Shown: positions 44,135 to 56,334 of the stretch, piece by piece
Numbering within the stretch: the first letter of the stretch is position 1
Layout: each line of letters opens with the position of its first letter
From: Eudorina sp. 2006-703-Eu-15
Taxonomy: Eukaryota; Chlorophyta; Chlorophyceae; Chlamydomonadales; Volvocaceae
Assembly: GCA_003117195.1 (NCBI GenBank)
Contig: BDSI01000055.1
Location: forward strand, 372,001-436,000
Direction: 5' to 3'
DNA length: 64,000 nt
Position numbers and translations under genes: made by a program
Notes under the pieces: model-generated
What the model saw: only the letters and a program-made list of their open reading frames with translations
Databases searched by the model: none
What the model was told of the DNA's origin: nothing

Positions 44135-47100
44135 ATGAGCGGACAGAAGAAATCAATTGATGAGATCTGGAAGGAGCTTAATGCGACGAAGCCAAAACCG
44201 CGACAAGGGATTGCTGGGCTGGCTGTGGGCCTATCAGGTCTGCCCGGCATCTCATCGGTCGTCCGCACCAAACCTGCGACGGCAGCGGCCGGGGACAGCA
44301 AGCCAGCTATCAGCGATAAGCCGTCGCAGGCAGACCTGCATGCCGGACCTTACGTGGCCAGCGTAATCGGCGAGGACGCGGCCGCGTACCTGGCGTCTCT
44401 GCAGCGCACCATCAATTGTCTGGCGGACCCGGACCGCGGCCTGCGGCGCACCGCCGCTACAACCCTGCAGACCAAGCTCTTCACCGGTGACGCCTCCACC
44501 CCCAAAGCCTCTCCCGCGCAGCTGCAGGCGCTGCTCTGCAGCCCGCTGCTGCGGCCCCTCGTCGGGATGCTCTCCGATTCCGTTGAGCGCTGCCGTACTG
44601 TCGCGCTTGCCGTACTCCTAGACGGCGGCAAGCAGCTCTCCGACGTCAGCCCCATGCTGCCAGAGCTGGTTCCGGAGCTGGTGCGGCGCTTCGGCAACCT
44701 GCCGGTGCAGGAGCCATCGGAGGAGGTCCGGCTGCAGATCGCGCAGCTCGTCGGGCTGCTGCTGACGGCGGCGCCGCCGCCGGCGCTCGCGCGCTTCGCG
44801 CCCGACATCGCCGCCGTCGTGTGCCGCTCCCTCGAGGACGGCTTCCCGGACATCAAGAAGGCGGGCTGCGCCGCCGTCGAGACCGCCGCCGCGCGCGTCC
44901 CATCCGACGCGCTCGCGCCGGAATTCGAGCGCCTGATCAACGCCCTGGCCCCCAATCTGCAGCACCAGCACAGCCGGGTGCGACTCTCCGCCATCCAGGC
45001 GCTCGACGCGCTCGTCTCCGCGGGCGCTCCCATGCCGCTGGTGGAGGGCGCCGTGGTGACGGCGCTGCGACCCGTGGGTCACGACCGGGCGCAGCCGGTG
45101 CGTGAGGCCGCCTTCGCCGCGCTGGCGCGCTGGATGGGATACCGGCCCGCTCCGGAGGCGCGGGCGCCGCCGTCGGCCGCCGCGGCCGCGGCCGCGGCGC
45201 CCGACGGCGGAGCCGCCGCCGAGGCGCCGCCGGGCGGCGGCGCAGCTGCGGGGACGGAGCCCGACGGCGCCGCCCGGGTCACAACAGCCCGGCTTCCGCC
45301 CCAGGCGTACGTTCCGTCACTGCTGCCGCTGCTGATCATCGGCGTGACAGACCCGCAGCCCGCAACGTCAGAGCTGGCGCTCGAGCTGGTGGAGGGCGTC
45401 GGGGCGGCGTGGGCCGCCGCCGGCGCCTCCGCCCCCAGGGAGGGCTCCAGGGGGGTGTCCCCTGCCGTACATGACCGGGTGGACGCAGCGCCGACGGAGA
45501 GGGTGCAGGAGCTCGACACGGCGGCTGCGGAGCAGCCGCAGGCCGCCGCGACCGCCGCCACCTCCTCCAGCGAGGCCTCAGAAACGACCGCAGTACGGCA
45601 CCCGGACGAGGACGGCGGCGCAGAGGAAAGCGACGGGGAGGAGGCCCTGGCAGCCCGCGTGGAGGCGTGCAGGCTGGGGCCGCCGTACGGCGGCCGCCGG
45701 CCCGGCGCGGGCTGCCGCGCCATGGCGCGCGCGCTGCTGGCGCAGCACCTGCCGCCGCTGGTCCGGCAGCTGGGCGAGTGGACGTCGGGGCTTCGGATCG
45801 CGGCGGCGCGGGGGCTGCACACGACGTTGGTGCTGGCGGAGGACGGCGCGGCGAGGCACCTGCGGTTGCTGCTGCCCGCGCTGTGCAGGTGTGTGTGTGT
45901 GGGGGGCCCTGTGTCCCGGTCGGTCGCCGACCCTCCCCGCGTGCTGTGTGTGTAGCGAGGAGCCTGTGTGTGTGTAAAACTGAGAGAACTGAGTCGCGAA
46001 AAGAAAAGAGGAGTCCAGGTCGACCAGTGTGTACCGTGTAGAAGTGCCATACGTGTGCGTGTACGTGTACGGAGCCCCTGCAACCGCGCCGCCCGCCCCA
46101 CCGTTCAACCTCCCTACACACATCCCTCCCTGTCCGACGTCTCCTGCACGACCCCTCGTCCGTCCGTCTGTCTGTCTAACTGTCTGTCTGCCCGACCGCA
46201 TGCGACTCTCCGCCCGCTCGCTTGCCCTCACAACACATACGCACACACACACACATATACATCGGCCCCCAGCGCTATCGCGGACGATGAGCTGGAGGTG
46301 GCGACACACGTGATGGCATGTGTGCATGTGGTGGGGGCGCACGTGCCGCCGACAGAGTGGCTGCCCAGGATCCTGGACACGCTCTCGCCAGCGGGTACGA
46401 CGGCGGCGGCGGCGCCCGCCGGTGCGGCCTCCGGCGGGTTGTCCGCGTCGCACCGAACTCACACCCTGGTGGTGCTGTCCGGGTTGTTGCACGCGGCGGG
46501 GCGCGCGCGGCGGCGGCTGCCGCCGCCGCTGCTGGCGCGCCTGGCTGCGGTGCTTGCGGGTGAGCCGATGCTGATGGCGGCGGCGGAGCACACGGGTGTA
46601 CGGCAGCAGCTCCTCGCTGTCACGGTCAACACGCTGGCGCTGGGCGGCCCCGCCTGCGCGGCCGTGGCGCTGCCGCTTCACGTGGTGCTGCTGCAGTTGT
46701 ACGGCAGCGAGCTGGCGGCGGCGACGGCAGCGACGCCTCCGCCGCCGTCTCCGGCGGCAGCCACCGCCGCCGATGGGGGAACAGCGGCGGTGCCGCCGCC
46801 GTCGTCGTCACCGCCGCCCACGGGCGCTGCGGTGCTGGAGGCGATGTCCTCTCTGGCGACGGCCTGCGGGTACGCGGCCGCCGACGCCGGCCCTTCCGAC
46901 GGCACCAGTCCCGCGGTGGGCGCTGCTGCGCTGCTGGACATGCACGCCGGCGAGCTCGTCGCGCTGCTGTTCGGGGACGCCGCCGGCTCGGAACAGCCAC
47001 CCTCGCAACAACCCCAGCAGCCACCGCAGTCCCAGCCCCAACCCCAGACCCAGACCGAGCCCCAGCGGCAGGGCCAGGGCCAGGGTCAGGAGCGGGCGCC

Positions 47101-49260
47101 GCTGGGCTGGCGGCCGCGCGCTGGCGACGCCAGCTGGCAGTGCATCCTGCGCGCCACGCTCCTGACGGCCTCACCGCCCACGCTCGAGCGACTGGCGCCT
47201 TCGCTGGTGACTGCGCTGGGGCCGCTGGTGGGCGACAAGGAGCGCGAGGCGGGGTTGCGGCTGGGGCTGGTGCAGCTGGTGGACAGCGTGCTGGAGGACC
47301 CACGCAGGGGACCGGCACTGGCGCGGGGCGCCGGACAGGTACGGCGCAACGGCAGGGATGCGGCTCGTTCGCGGTTTTGTGTGGGTTCGCTGACTCAGCC
47401 TCGACCGCATTTTGCGATGTTGTGCTGCTCATTGACAGGAGAGGAGCGTTTGACACTGATGTGCTGAGCGCGTGCAGGGAGGGAGGAGGGGCAGTGTCCA
47501 GGGGATATGAAGCGTGAGAAACACGACCCCAACAGGGGGGTTGTTCCGGCTGCCCTGGACGTCGCTGCTACCTGGATCCCCGGTGGCCAGGCGCGGCGCT
47601 GCCGCTGCCGCTGCCACTGCTGCCACTGCTACTGCTGTTGCCGGTCTGGGCCGCCACCGCCTTGCCGCCTGGTCGTCCCATTTTAGCGCCCCCGCTGAGG
47701 CATATGACCTGGCGGACTCAATGCCCCCCTGGCGGACTCAACACCCCCTGGCGGCCCCCCAGGCGCTCATTACGGAGCTGCTCATGCCGCCGCTGGTGTG
47801 GCAGGCCGGTAAGACCGCCGCCGCAGTGCGTTACACCGCCATCACCGCCCTGGCGACTCTGCTGGGCAAGAAGCTGCCGCTGCCGCGGCATGTGCTGGCG
47901 GCCGTGGAACCACCAGGTCCGGGGCCCGCCGCCGCCGCCGCCGCCGCTGCCGGTGGTGGTGGTGGTGGTGGCGCGTCCAGCGGCGGCAGCGGCAGCGGCG
48001 CGGGTCTGCTCCCTCTCCTGTTCACGGCCCTGGATGAGGACTGGTACACGGACATGCGGCTGGCGGCGTGTTATGTGATGGAGCAGCTGCTTGAGGTGGG
48101 TGAGGACTGAGGGGGTGCAAGGAGGGCGAAGGGCGGAGGGGGTGCGAAGTGGAAGACGTTCTGGGAGGCGAGAGACGGGCCAGGCAGGGCGGCCCGGGCT
48201 GTCGGGTGTGGGTGTGCGGGTGTGTGGGAGTGCTAAAAGGGGGTCCGAACGCGGGCACGGAAACGCGTAATTTCTGTAGGGGAGGGGCTGCGGACCGTCC
48301 CCCGTGGTGGCCTAGGGTCGCCATCCCTTGAGCCTTGCACCTGAGGAGGGGCGTGGCGGGTACCCGCGTTAAGGAGTACGGCAGCCCCGTGCATGCGAAG
48401 CCGAGCACGTGCGTGCTGATGAGTCATCCGCCACTCTCCTCGGTCCCCCGCGCGGGGTTGTGCGGGCCAACCGCCGCCTCCGGTCATCCTCCGCGCACCG
48501 CACCGCACCGCACCACGCCTCAACCCTCTGCGCAGCTGGTGGGGCCCCAGCTGTCGGACGCCTCCCGCCGCGCCATCTACCCGGAGCTGCACAAGCGCCT
48601 GGATGACGCACACAACGCCGTTCGCGTGGCGGCGTGTGGCGCGCTGCGGGCGTTCGTACTGACGGCGGGCCCGTCGTACTGCGACACCAACACCGGCTAC
48701 CTTGTGGCGGGGGTGGTCATCCACATGGACGATGGCGACCCTGCCGTACAGGTGCGCATGATGTATGACACTGCCGTACAACGCCGTACTGTCACTGCGC
48801 CGGCAGAGGCGATCCGCGTGCCGTGTCCTGTACCCGTTGTGATGGTCCCAGGTTCGAACCGTGGTGGCCGCTGGTGTGGCCTGCTTGAGTGCACTTCCTT
48901 GATGATGATGGGTGCAAAGATTGCGCTAGGGGCCAATCAAAAGGGGACCCCGGCTCTGTCGGCCCTGGCGGACAATGGCTTGTCCCGCAGTCCAGCCACG
49001 CTCGGGCTGACCCCCCCCCGCCCCCCGCAACTGTCCGCTGGGCCCCCTGTCGTGCGCGGGGTGGGCCGCAGGAGGCCGCGTGCGGCGTGCTGCTGGCGGC
49101 GGCCGCCGTCAAGCCCGCGGTGACGGCAGCGGAGGTGCGCAAGGTGCGGGACCGCTTCCGATCCAAGTACTACTGCGATCGCGTGCTGTCGGCGTGCGAG
49201 GCGGCAAAACCCGTGCTGGCCGGCAAGGCGTCCGCCGGGGCGCCCAACAAGAGTCCATGA
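44135..49260 (+). CDS. DNAAF5: Dynein axonemal assembly factor 5 (HEAT-repeat protein HEATR2), 1185 aa
   Basis: Exons: 44135-45888, 46273-47338, 47763-48095, 48536-48751, 49072-49260; phases agree (3558 nt). DNAAF5 is a cytoplasmic HEAT-repeat protein needed for preassembly of ciliary dynein arms. The start at 44135 (MSGQKKSIDEIW) is the first ATG of the frame. HEAT-like helix pairs run from about residue 80 (YLASLQRTINCLADPDRGLR, then LVGMLSDSVERCRTVAL, VCRSLEDGFPDIKKAGC, QHQHSRVRLSAIQALDALV). The C-terminus is diagnostic: YPELHKRLDDAHNAVRVAA, VVIHMDDGDPAVQ and KVRDRFRSKYYCDRVLSAC. It is longer than the human protein (about 855 aa) because of Ala/Gly/Pro-rich inserts near 350-385, a Gln/Pro-rich run in exon 2 and a poly-Gly stretch in exon 3. 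Presence implies a flagellate cell. Confidence 0.88.
48800..49010 (+). mobile_element. Possible tRNA-derived SINE fragment in DNAAF5 intron 4
   Basis: GGTTCGAACC at 48851-48860 matches the RNA polymerase III B box, and flanking bases partly form a T-arm-like stem (CCAGG ... CGTGG, one mismatch). No complete tRNA fold or clear A box was found upstream. Volvocine genomes carry tRNA-derived SINEs, so a fragment is possible. Confidence 0.3.
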
Positions 49261-52200
49261 CGGGGGCTGTGGATGGCGGAATGGGTGGCGGAATGGGTGG
49301 ATGATTACGTGCGTGCGCGGATGGGTGGATAGGGGGGTTGGGCTAGGTGACAGCAGCTGCCTGGCAGTCACGGTTAAGGGGTTTAGAGTCGAGCGGATGG
49401 GTGGTGGTGGTGCGTCGAACCCCTGGAGCACGTGCGAGTGGATGGACCCTAACCAGCGGACCGACCTACTTCACCGTGCGGTACTGTACTGCACTGTACT
49501 GGCGATGTTCGCGCGCGGCATCGACAGCCTGCTGGGGCACCTGGGTTGCAACGGAGCCGCACGGCGGGATGTGTGTGTGCCGCCGCCGCAAAGGGACCTT
49601 GTGCGCCGGCGCCGGCTTGTGTCCGCGGAATGGGCGGGTAGGGCCAAGCGACCAGTAGGACACAGGGCAATGGAGGAAAGACGTTACTCCGAACAAGCAC
49701 CCAGGGGCGGAAGTTGCCGTGACGAACAAACGGAGCGGTGGTGGCGAGGTGCACCCAAGACGGCCCTCGATCGGTAACTAATAAGCCACGACGGCACGCA
49801 GTCCAGAAACAGGCAAGGTCCGATCGAGAGGGATGGGCTCTGGGGTAATGGGGACATTGGGTGGGTGGGTTGCAGCGAGAAGCAATGGGCGGGTGGGCCG
49901 GCGGGGAGGCAGCCAGATATTGGTCGATGCCAATTGTCACCCACAGGAACGAACCCGAGAAAGAACGCCTTCACTAATAACTGTGGATGGCGAACGAACC
50001 CGAGAAAGAACGCAATTTCACCTTGGCAGCGTTTCGGCATTTACGACATTTCGGCAATTTCCGTATGCCCCGGCTGCCGCATCCGCCTTCCCTTGAGATG
50101 GCGATGTCATCAAATAGCTTCATGATTAAATCGTCACGCATTTGTGCATTATAATTTGCAAGCAATAAAACAAATGCACGCGATTTCGCGTTAAGAGAGG
50201 TATCCGCCGTACGTTCTGGTTTCGGGGCAACATGTGCGTGGAAACACCCGTTTGACCGTTAACTTTATTGGCCGAGCCTAACAAACGGGTCAGTGGAGCC
50301 CCCTGTAAGGATGCAAACACGTACAGTGCAAATTGGGGAAGCGTAAGCTGTACGTAGCACGCTGTAGGCTCTTTGCAGTTCAGGTCGGACTCTAAGAGAA
50401 GGAGACAGGAGGAGACAGAAGAGTAACTAAATGCTGTGCGCTATCTATCAATAATATACCTGAGAAGCAGGTTTGTATGACACAATAAATGGGTTCTGTA
50501 TGCAGGCGGCGTGTTAAGTTCCGTTCCTATAAAACCGCGACATAAACCCGGTCCCGGAAGCCTATCCACACTACTGTAACGGTACTACTACTACTACTGT
50601 TATGCTGGCGCCTTTAATGAGTGACGACAAGAGTGATGTTTTCAATATGCCTTCCTTCGTCGACACCTGCTGTAACCACGCAGCGTTTTTCACAGGACGC
50701 GGTATGAACTTAGTTATGCTCATGCAAACTGAAAAGTGTATGTGCGTATAGGCTGGAAGTATAACACGTGCACACTGCATCGGTCGGTCAGCCGCACGCA
50801 ATGCTTCTCAAGAATGTTTCTTGTTGCGTCTTGAGGCTACTTCGTTCTGACATGTATTAGACAAGGGTGTACGTGCTCAGACCAGAACAATCATTTTGTT
50901 TTACATCAGCCGCGCGCTTGTGTGTTCGTCTGGCCGCCTGTGCTCGCTTCCTGTGCAGCAACGATGACACCTTGCGTAAAGTGCGCAATGTTGCGCACGG
51001 GGCTCTGCGAGCGTTCTAGCTATGCGTTTCTATGCGAAGGAAATCCTGCGGCTAGGTGTAGCTTTATTTGTCATAATCGACCTGAAATCAAAGCCACATA
51101 AAACAGGAGCAAATTCTTCCAATATACATTTGGACTTCCAGGAGATGATTCGGAATGCCCGGTATGGCATCTTAATTTAATGTGCTGGTACGGCAAACAT
51201 TGGGGTTGTGTAAGTGTAAGAATTTATATACATTTATTTAACGTCATCATTCATTGTTTGCTAACTGTTATATTTTGTTTATATTTTCTATTATTTTTAA
51301 AATACATCTCATGTGAGGATGAGTGCTTGCGGCGGAAGACTTCCTCTGCCGTCGTACATGCATTCTCTAGCTCAGTGCAGGAACATTACAGCGTCATGCG
51401 AAACAGGACTTTTTGTGCAGCAGCTCTCTGTGGGACTGTACGAGTGCGTCTCGGACGTAGCTGTCCTGGCATTGTGCTTGTGCACAGATGCTCCGCTTGG
51501 TGAAAGCGCGCGCTTGGGTCTGGATCCTTGCTAAAACCTTGCTTGCACGCTGCGCCTTTCAGCATTCAGCGCGCGTGCCAGGTCAGCGCGCCGTTTAGAT
51601 TTCAGCTGCGCGCGGTCGCGTGCAGCGTTGGGCCCATCATTACCTGATGCCATAGGCCCTGACCCTGAGTACCGATGAGCAGCTGCGAACAAACGAACCC
51701 ACATTCTGAGCGGAACACAAGAAACGGCCTCGCTCAAGACTTGCCTCTATCACGGTGACCCTCGTAGCTCGTAGTGAACAAGGGAACGAAGACGGAACGC
51801 ATCTTGCCGAGCACCTGACGACCGACCAGGCGCCTGCACCAATAGGTTAGCAGCTCCGTCGCGCGCAGCATATCCTGTTTGAACAGTTATTGCTGGCGTC
51901 TCTAACAGAGATTGGCGCAGGCAGTCCTGCTGAGTCGCCTGAGTGCATGGCGGCGTGTCGCCTTGTGTCGTCTCCAGTTGCTGTTGTACGCGCTGCATTG
52001 CCAGCAGTGTGGTGCGTGGCACGTCATGACGTACGACCAGGCGTTGCTGCCAGTACGGCAGCTGGTACGGCGCAGAAGCGCGCACACCACAACAAGGCAA
52101 AGGAGCACATGCATAGGTTTGGCTATGGTTGGTTCTCAGGAACGGGGTGCTTCCCTGGTAGCGTGGGTTCGGTGCGCTGAAGCTACGGCGACGGAAGGCG

Positions 52201-53748
52201 CCTGTCCGATGCGCCACGGTGGCGCGGTTTTGTTTATATATGCAGTGTGTGATGAGGAAGCTAATAATCATTAAAAATATGTTTTTCCAACTTTTTACTT
52301 ACTGGACGTTCAGTAATATGTTCAATAACACCCGGCGACGAAGGTGACTGGGTGACCGCGTTTACGGTATGCTCGTGTCCTACTGTTGCTCTGAAATAAG
52401 CATCGACAAGACACGACAGCGCAAGGTAGCGCGACCCTACGCTTTTCATGCAGTCATGCAAAAAGGTGGGGTCTTTGGGGGTGGCATATGACGAGCGATG
52501 CATGCATGCGACATCGACGTCGTCCCAGAGGGGCGGGTCGAGCCGACTACGCGTTATCATGCATACCGTGAACGTTGGAACCCCTAGCGCGTGCAAAGGA
52601 GCTGAGGCGCCAAGACGTGATCTGTTAGAGAGGTACCGCTACAGACGAACCTATCAGGATTTGATGACGGCTCGGCACATATCCTGCTACTGGGTGTTAT
52701 TACGGTACCCACCATGCTGGCCGTACTGGCGCCGGAGATAGAAAGGCATTCCGCGGATAGGGATTCAGGGGATCTTCCAGCTGATGTAGTGTTCAGATGC
52801 TACCGAGCGTCGCGCGTCTGGGAGTAGAGCTGGCCACTTGGCTGCTGAGACGTCCACCAGCTGTCGGTGACGGCGCCACAGATTTGCCCTGCCGTCATTG
52901 GTGCACGACAAACCCACTCGTGCCGTCAACGCACAACACTTATTCCGAAGGAGAAACAATTATGCCCATAATGACAAACCACCACAAGGCGCAACAAGTG
53001 TAAGGCTGTTCTGTATGCATATGTCCCGCTCGGGAAGTGGTACGTGCCGTCCAAGTCCATCCAGGTAGTCGACGGGGTCGATCGTGCCAGTGGGAGGGCA
53101 CCATTCTAGGACCGCGTTTTAAGAACGAGTGAGCAAGCAAGACGTTGTTGGATATTTTTCCTTCGGAATGTGCAGGAACCTGGAAGTCCACCATGGGACT
53201 GTCTTCGGCGCACGTGACCAGTTCAAGCACGGGACCCACGACTTGCGCGTTTGCGGTCCTCATTGCGCTCGTCAATTATTAACAAAGCAAGACTTCCTGT
53301 TGGACTTCTTCTAGGTGACGCAATATGTCATAGCGGGCTAATAAATGCTCAAGGGACGTGAGACATGTTTGCTGAGCTCGCACGAAACGCGACAGAATGC
53401 TGTGTGATTTGAGGCGCCGATGTCAAATTTTAAGCGTCAGGAATATACTTATGTGACAATCGTGAGAGTCCTACGTAAGAAATTAACCGTGCTGAGGAAG
53501 ACCGTGAGCAGAAGCGCCGTACCACGTGTTGAGGAAACCGTGGTCGCGTTGTAGCCCCCGACTATAGTTCTCCACTCGCGAAGGTTGATATTTATGGTGA
53601 TCACTGTATGCGTCATCGGTGCATCCCGCCAGTAGGGGTACCTGCCTGCCTTGTGTTGCATCCCTTCCCTGGTGTGAGTGGCTTACGAGGCTGCCTTCAG
53701 AAGCACGTACCATATAGAAGAGCATCTACATTGTCACTTTTCTGAGAT
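49261..53748. other. Intergenic region between DNAAF5 and PRS4
   Basis: About 4.5 kb without a recognised gene. It holds a pair of direct repeats (GAACGAACCCGAGAAAGAAC at about 49,947 and 49,993) and dispersed repeat C copy 3. AT-rich DNA around 50.0-51.3 kb is probably non-coding. A 173-codon minus-strand frame at 51,750-52,271 overlaps the repeat and is not counted as a gene. Confidence 0.45.
52130..52272 (-). mobile_element. Dispersed repeat C, copy 3
   Basis: Read on the minus strand it gives TTCCTCATCACACACTGCAT, GCGCCACCGTGGCGCATCGG and CACGCTACCAGGGAAGC, matching copy 1 at 18.3 kb. The best-conserved part is an imperfect palindrome (CGCGCCACCGTGGCGC). Confidence 0.6.
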
Positions 53749-56334
53749 ATGTTGGCGTACCGGCTCAAGTCCGCTGCTGGGTCACGCGTCTGCCGTTCGG
53801 CCCAGACTCCTTTGCAAGTCCGGCCAAGCGCCGGAAAGCTTGTTGTCTTTAACGTGGCGACATTGCAGCGCTCAGATAATACACTTAATAACATAATGGC
53901 TGCTCAAGCACTTGCACCTGCCCTGAGCACGGGTGAGGACTTCCGCATAAGCACCAACATCGAGGCAGCACATATCCCGGCGGCGTTACGGAAGGACTGC
54001 GTCTTATTCTACACCCCTGACACCGAGGAGTTGGCCCAAAAGGTTGCAATTCAAGCGGGTGGGGCCATTACGTTGGGCCGCATTAAGTGGAAGTAAGTGT
54101 CAGCTTGCAATCGTGGCGGCTCGAACGTCGGCGACGGCCCCCTTTGCCCTTGGCCATGCAGGAAGTTTGCTGATGGATTCCCTGACCTTTTCGTGGAGGA
54201 TGCAACTGGCATTCGCAACCGTCACGTCGCCTTCTTGGCGTCCTTCACGAACCCCACCGTCATCTTTGAGCAAATTTCCGTCATCTACGCGCTACCGCGT
54301 CTTTTTGTGAGCTCCTTTACGTTAGTACTTCCTTTCTTCCCGACCGGAACAATGGAACGCGTGGAGACGGAAGGCGACATCGCGACCGCAAACACGCTTG
54401 CGCGGCTCCTGTCAAACGTGCCGCCGTCACGTGGCGGCCCGACCTCTCTCGTCATTTTCGACATTCACGCGCTGCAGGTGATTTGTATCTCTTTTTAAGG
54501 TTTTGCAGTGGCGGATTCGGTTTACGCCGGCTGTCGTTCTGAGGTCAAGGTTTCAAAGCCGTCAGCAAGTGAAACAAATTTGTTTCCTTCAGTTTGTTGA
54601 TCATTACACTAAGACGCGCTTTCGTCACCTTGCGGTGGGGCTTGACAGGAGCGGTTCTACTTCGGCGACGCCGTCCTTCCGCTGTTCGAGTCGGGCGTGC
54701 CGCTCCTGCTTGAACGCCTTCGGCAGCTGCCCGACAAAGAGTCCATCACCATCGCGTACCCCGATGAGGGCGCCTGGAAGCGCTTCCATTACCAGTTCAA
54801 GAGTGAGGGCTACCCCGAGGTGAGCGAGAGCCTGCGAGAGCGCCGCTGTGGCCCCCTTCCCCCTCCTTGACAGGCTCCAATGAGGTCTCCGAACACACGT
54901 GCTGGTGGTGCTAAAATGCCTGGTGCTTGCGTCGCACCGTGATTCCTGGGGAGAGCTGCGCGGTGCTGCACGAAGACACGCGCCACGGGCCTGCTGGCAC
55001 CTGGGTGCAGCCTCCTCGATTCTGAAACAACGCAACTTTCCCCATCACCTACGTTCAGGATGTCAACGACCTATCTGGTCCAACCCTAACCTTGCCCCAT
55101 GTCCTCATCACATACCTGCGTGATTTGCTAATCGCCGATCCATCCCATGCCGCCACGGCCCGTCCGCCGTCAGCTTGTGTGGGTTCGTTCCGGGCCTGAG
55201 TTCTTCAATAACCTCTTCAGTAAACTCCCCGGCTCGTCCTTCAGGTGATCTGCACGAAGGTCCGCGACGGCTCGAAGCGCATCGTGCGGCTGAAGGAGGG
55301 GGAGCCAAAGGACCGCCACGTGGTGATCGTGGACGATCTGGTTCAGTCGGGCGGGACGCTGATTGAGTGCCACGCGTTGCTGGCGTCGCTGGGAGCAAAG
55401 CACGGTGAGAACCTGGTGCCACAGATAGAAGTGCGTGTGGCGAGATGTGTGGCGGGGCGGGCGGAGGCCCCGAGGATGGTCGGGCCCCAGAAGAGGTCAA
55501 GCGGGTGTTCGTGAGGGCTGCAAGGTGGAGGGGAAACGAAACCGAGAATTAAACACAATAGTCAGCGGCCCATAGCCGATGTCAGCAGCACGGTCAGCAG
55601 CGTGCGAGCATGCAATGTTGTCTGGCAGGCAGGCAGCCTGAAGAGATGCCCAGCACTCCACGCATTTGCGCCACCCGGTTAGTCAGGCCTCTGCTTGCCG
55701 CTCCTCCGTGGTCCTAGGCTGTTACACCGGTGGCATAGCGAAACGGGAGTCGCGCGGTGCGAGGCGGCGTTATGCCCCCCGCATCGTGCACCTTTGCTCC
55801 CGTGGTTGTTGCTCAGCGCCTTGTAGCCGCTTTTGGCCCCGCCGCCCGGTGCGCCTCTCCCATGGCAGCAGCCCCACCGGGCGGCGGGTCACGCGCGAAG
55901 CAGTACAGTACAGCACAGCACAATATCATGCCGAGTATGTATTACCCTGGCGGCGTGCGCGACGTCGGGTGCCCGACTACTCACAATCCCGCCGCGCATC
56001 ATCACCACGCATGCCCGCCCGCCAGTTTTTTCCTGGTGTCGCGTCACAGCTGGCTTGGTAACTACGCCCCGAAATGAGACCCAGATCGAACTAATACTTA
56101 TCTTTGCGACCTATTTGATGTGAACCCGCAGTGAGTGCCTTTGTCACGCACGGCGTCTTCCCCAACATGTCCTGGGTGAAGTTCCGGGCTGACCTGGGCT
56201 CTGGAGCTCAGGATGGCTTCCGGTACTTCTGGCTCACGGATTCGTGCCCTCAAACGGTCCGGGATGTACGGAGCAAGGCACCGTTCGAGGTGCTCTCGCT
56301 GGCGGGGCCCATCGCCGCGGCGCTCCAGATCTAG
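53749..56334 (+). CDS. PRS4: Ribose-phosphate pyrophosphokinase, plant class II (PRS4 type), 397 aa
   Basis: Exons: 53749-54092, 54162-54477, 54649-54819, 55245-55404, 56132-56334; phases agree (1194 nt). The enzyme makes PRPP from ribose 5-phosphate and ATP for nucleotide, His and Trp synthesis. Conserved plant PRS3/PRS4 features: [80 protein letters not shown], the PRPP-binding loop [14 protein letters not shown] (303-316), ITDSCPQT-like LTDSCPQTV and the C-terminus [17 protein letters not shown]. Class II enzymes are phosphate-independent in plants. The core begins near residue 80. The upstream 70-80 residues (Arg/Ser-rich [13 protein letters not shown]) may be a targeting sequence, or translation may begin at Met50 ([10 protein letters not shown]). 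Confidence 0.93.

Noticed and set aside
51750..52271. 173-codon minus-strand frame
   Set aside because: Its first part coincides with dispersed repeat C, and the remainder has no recognisable domain, so it is more likely repeat-derived than a gene.
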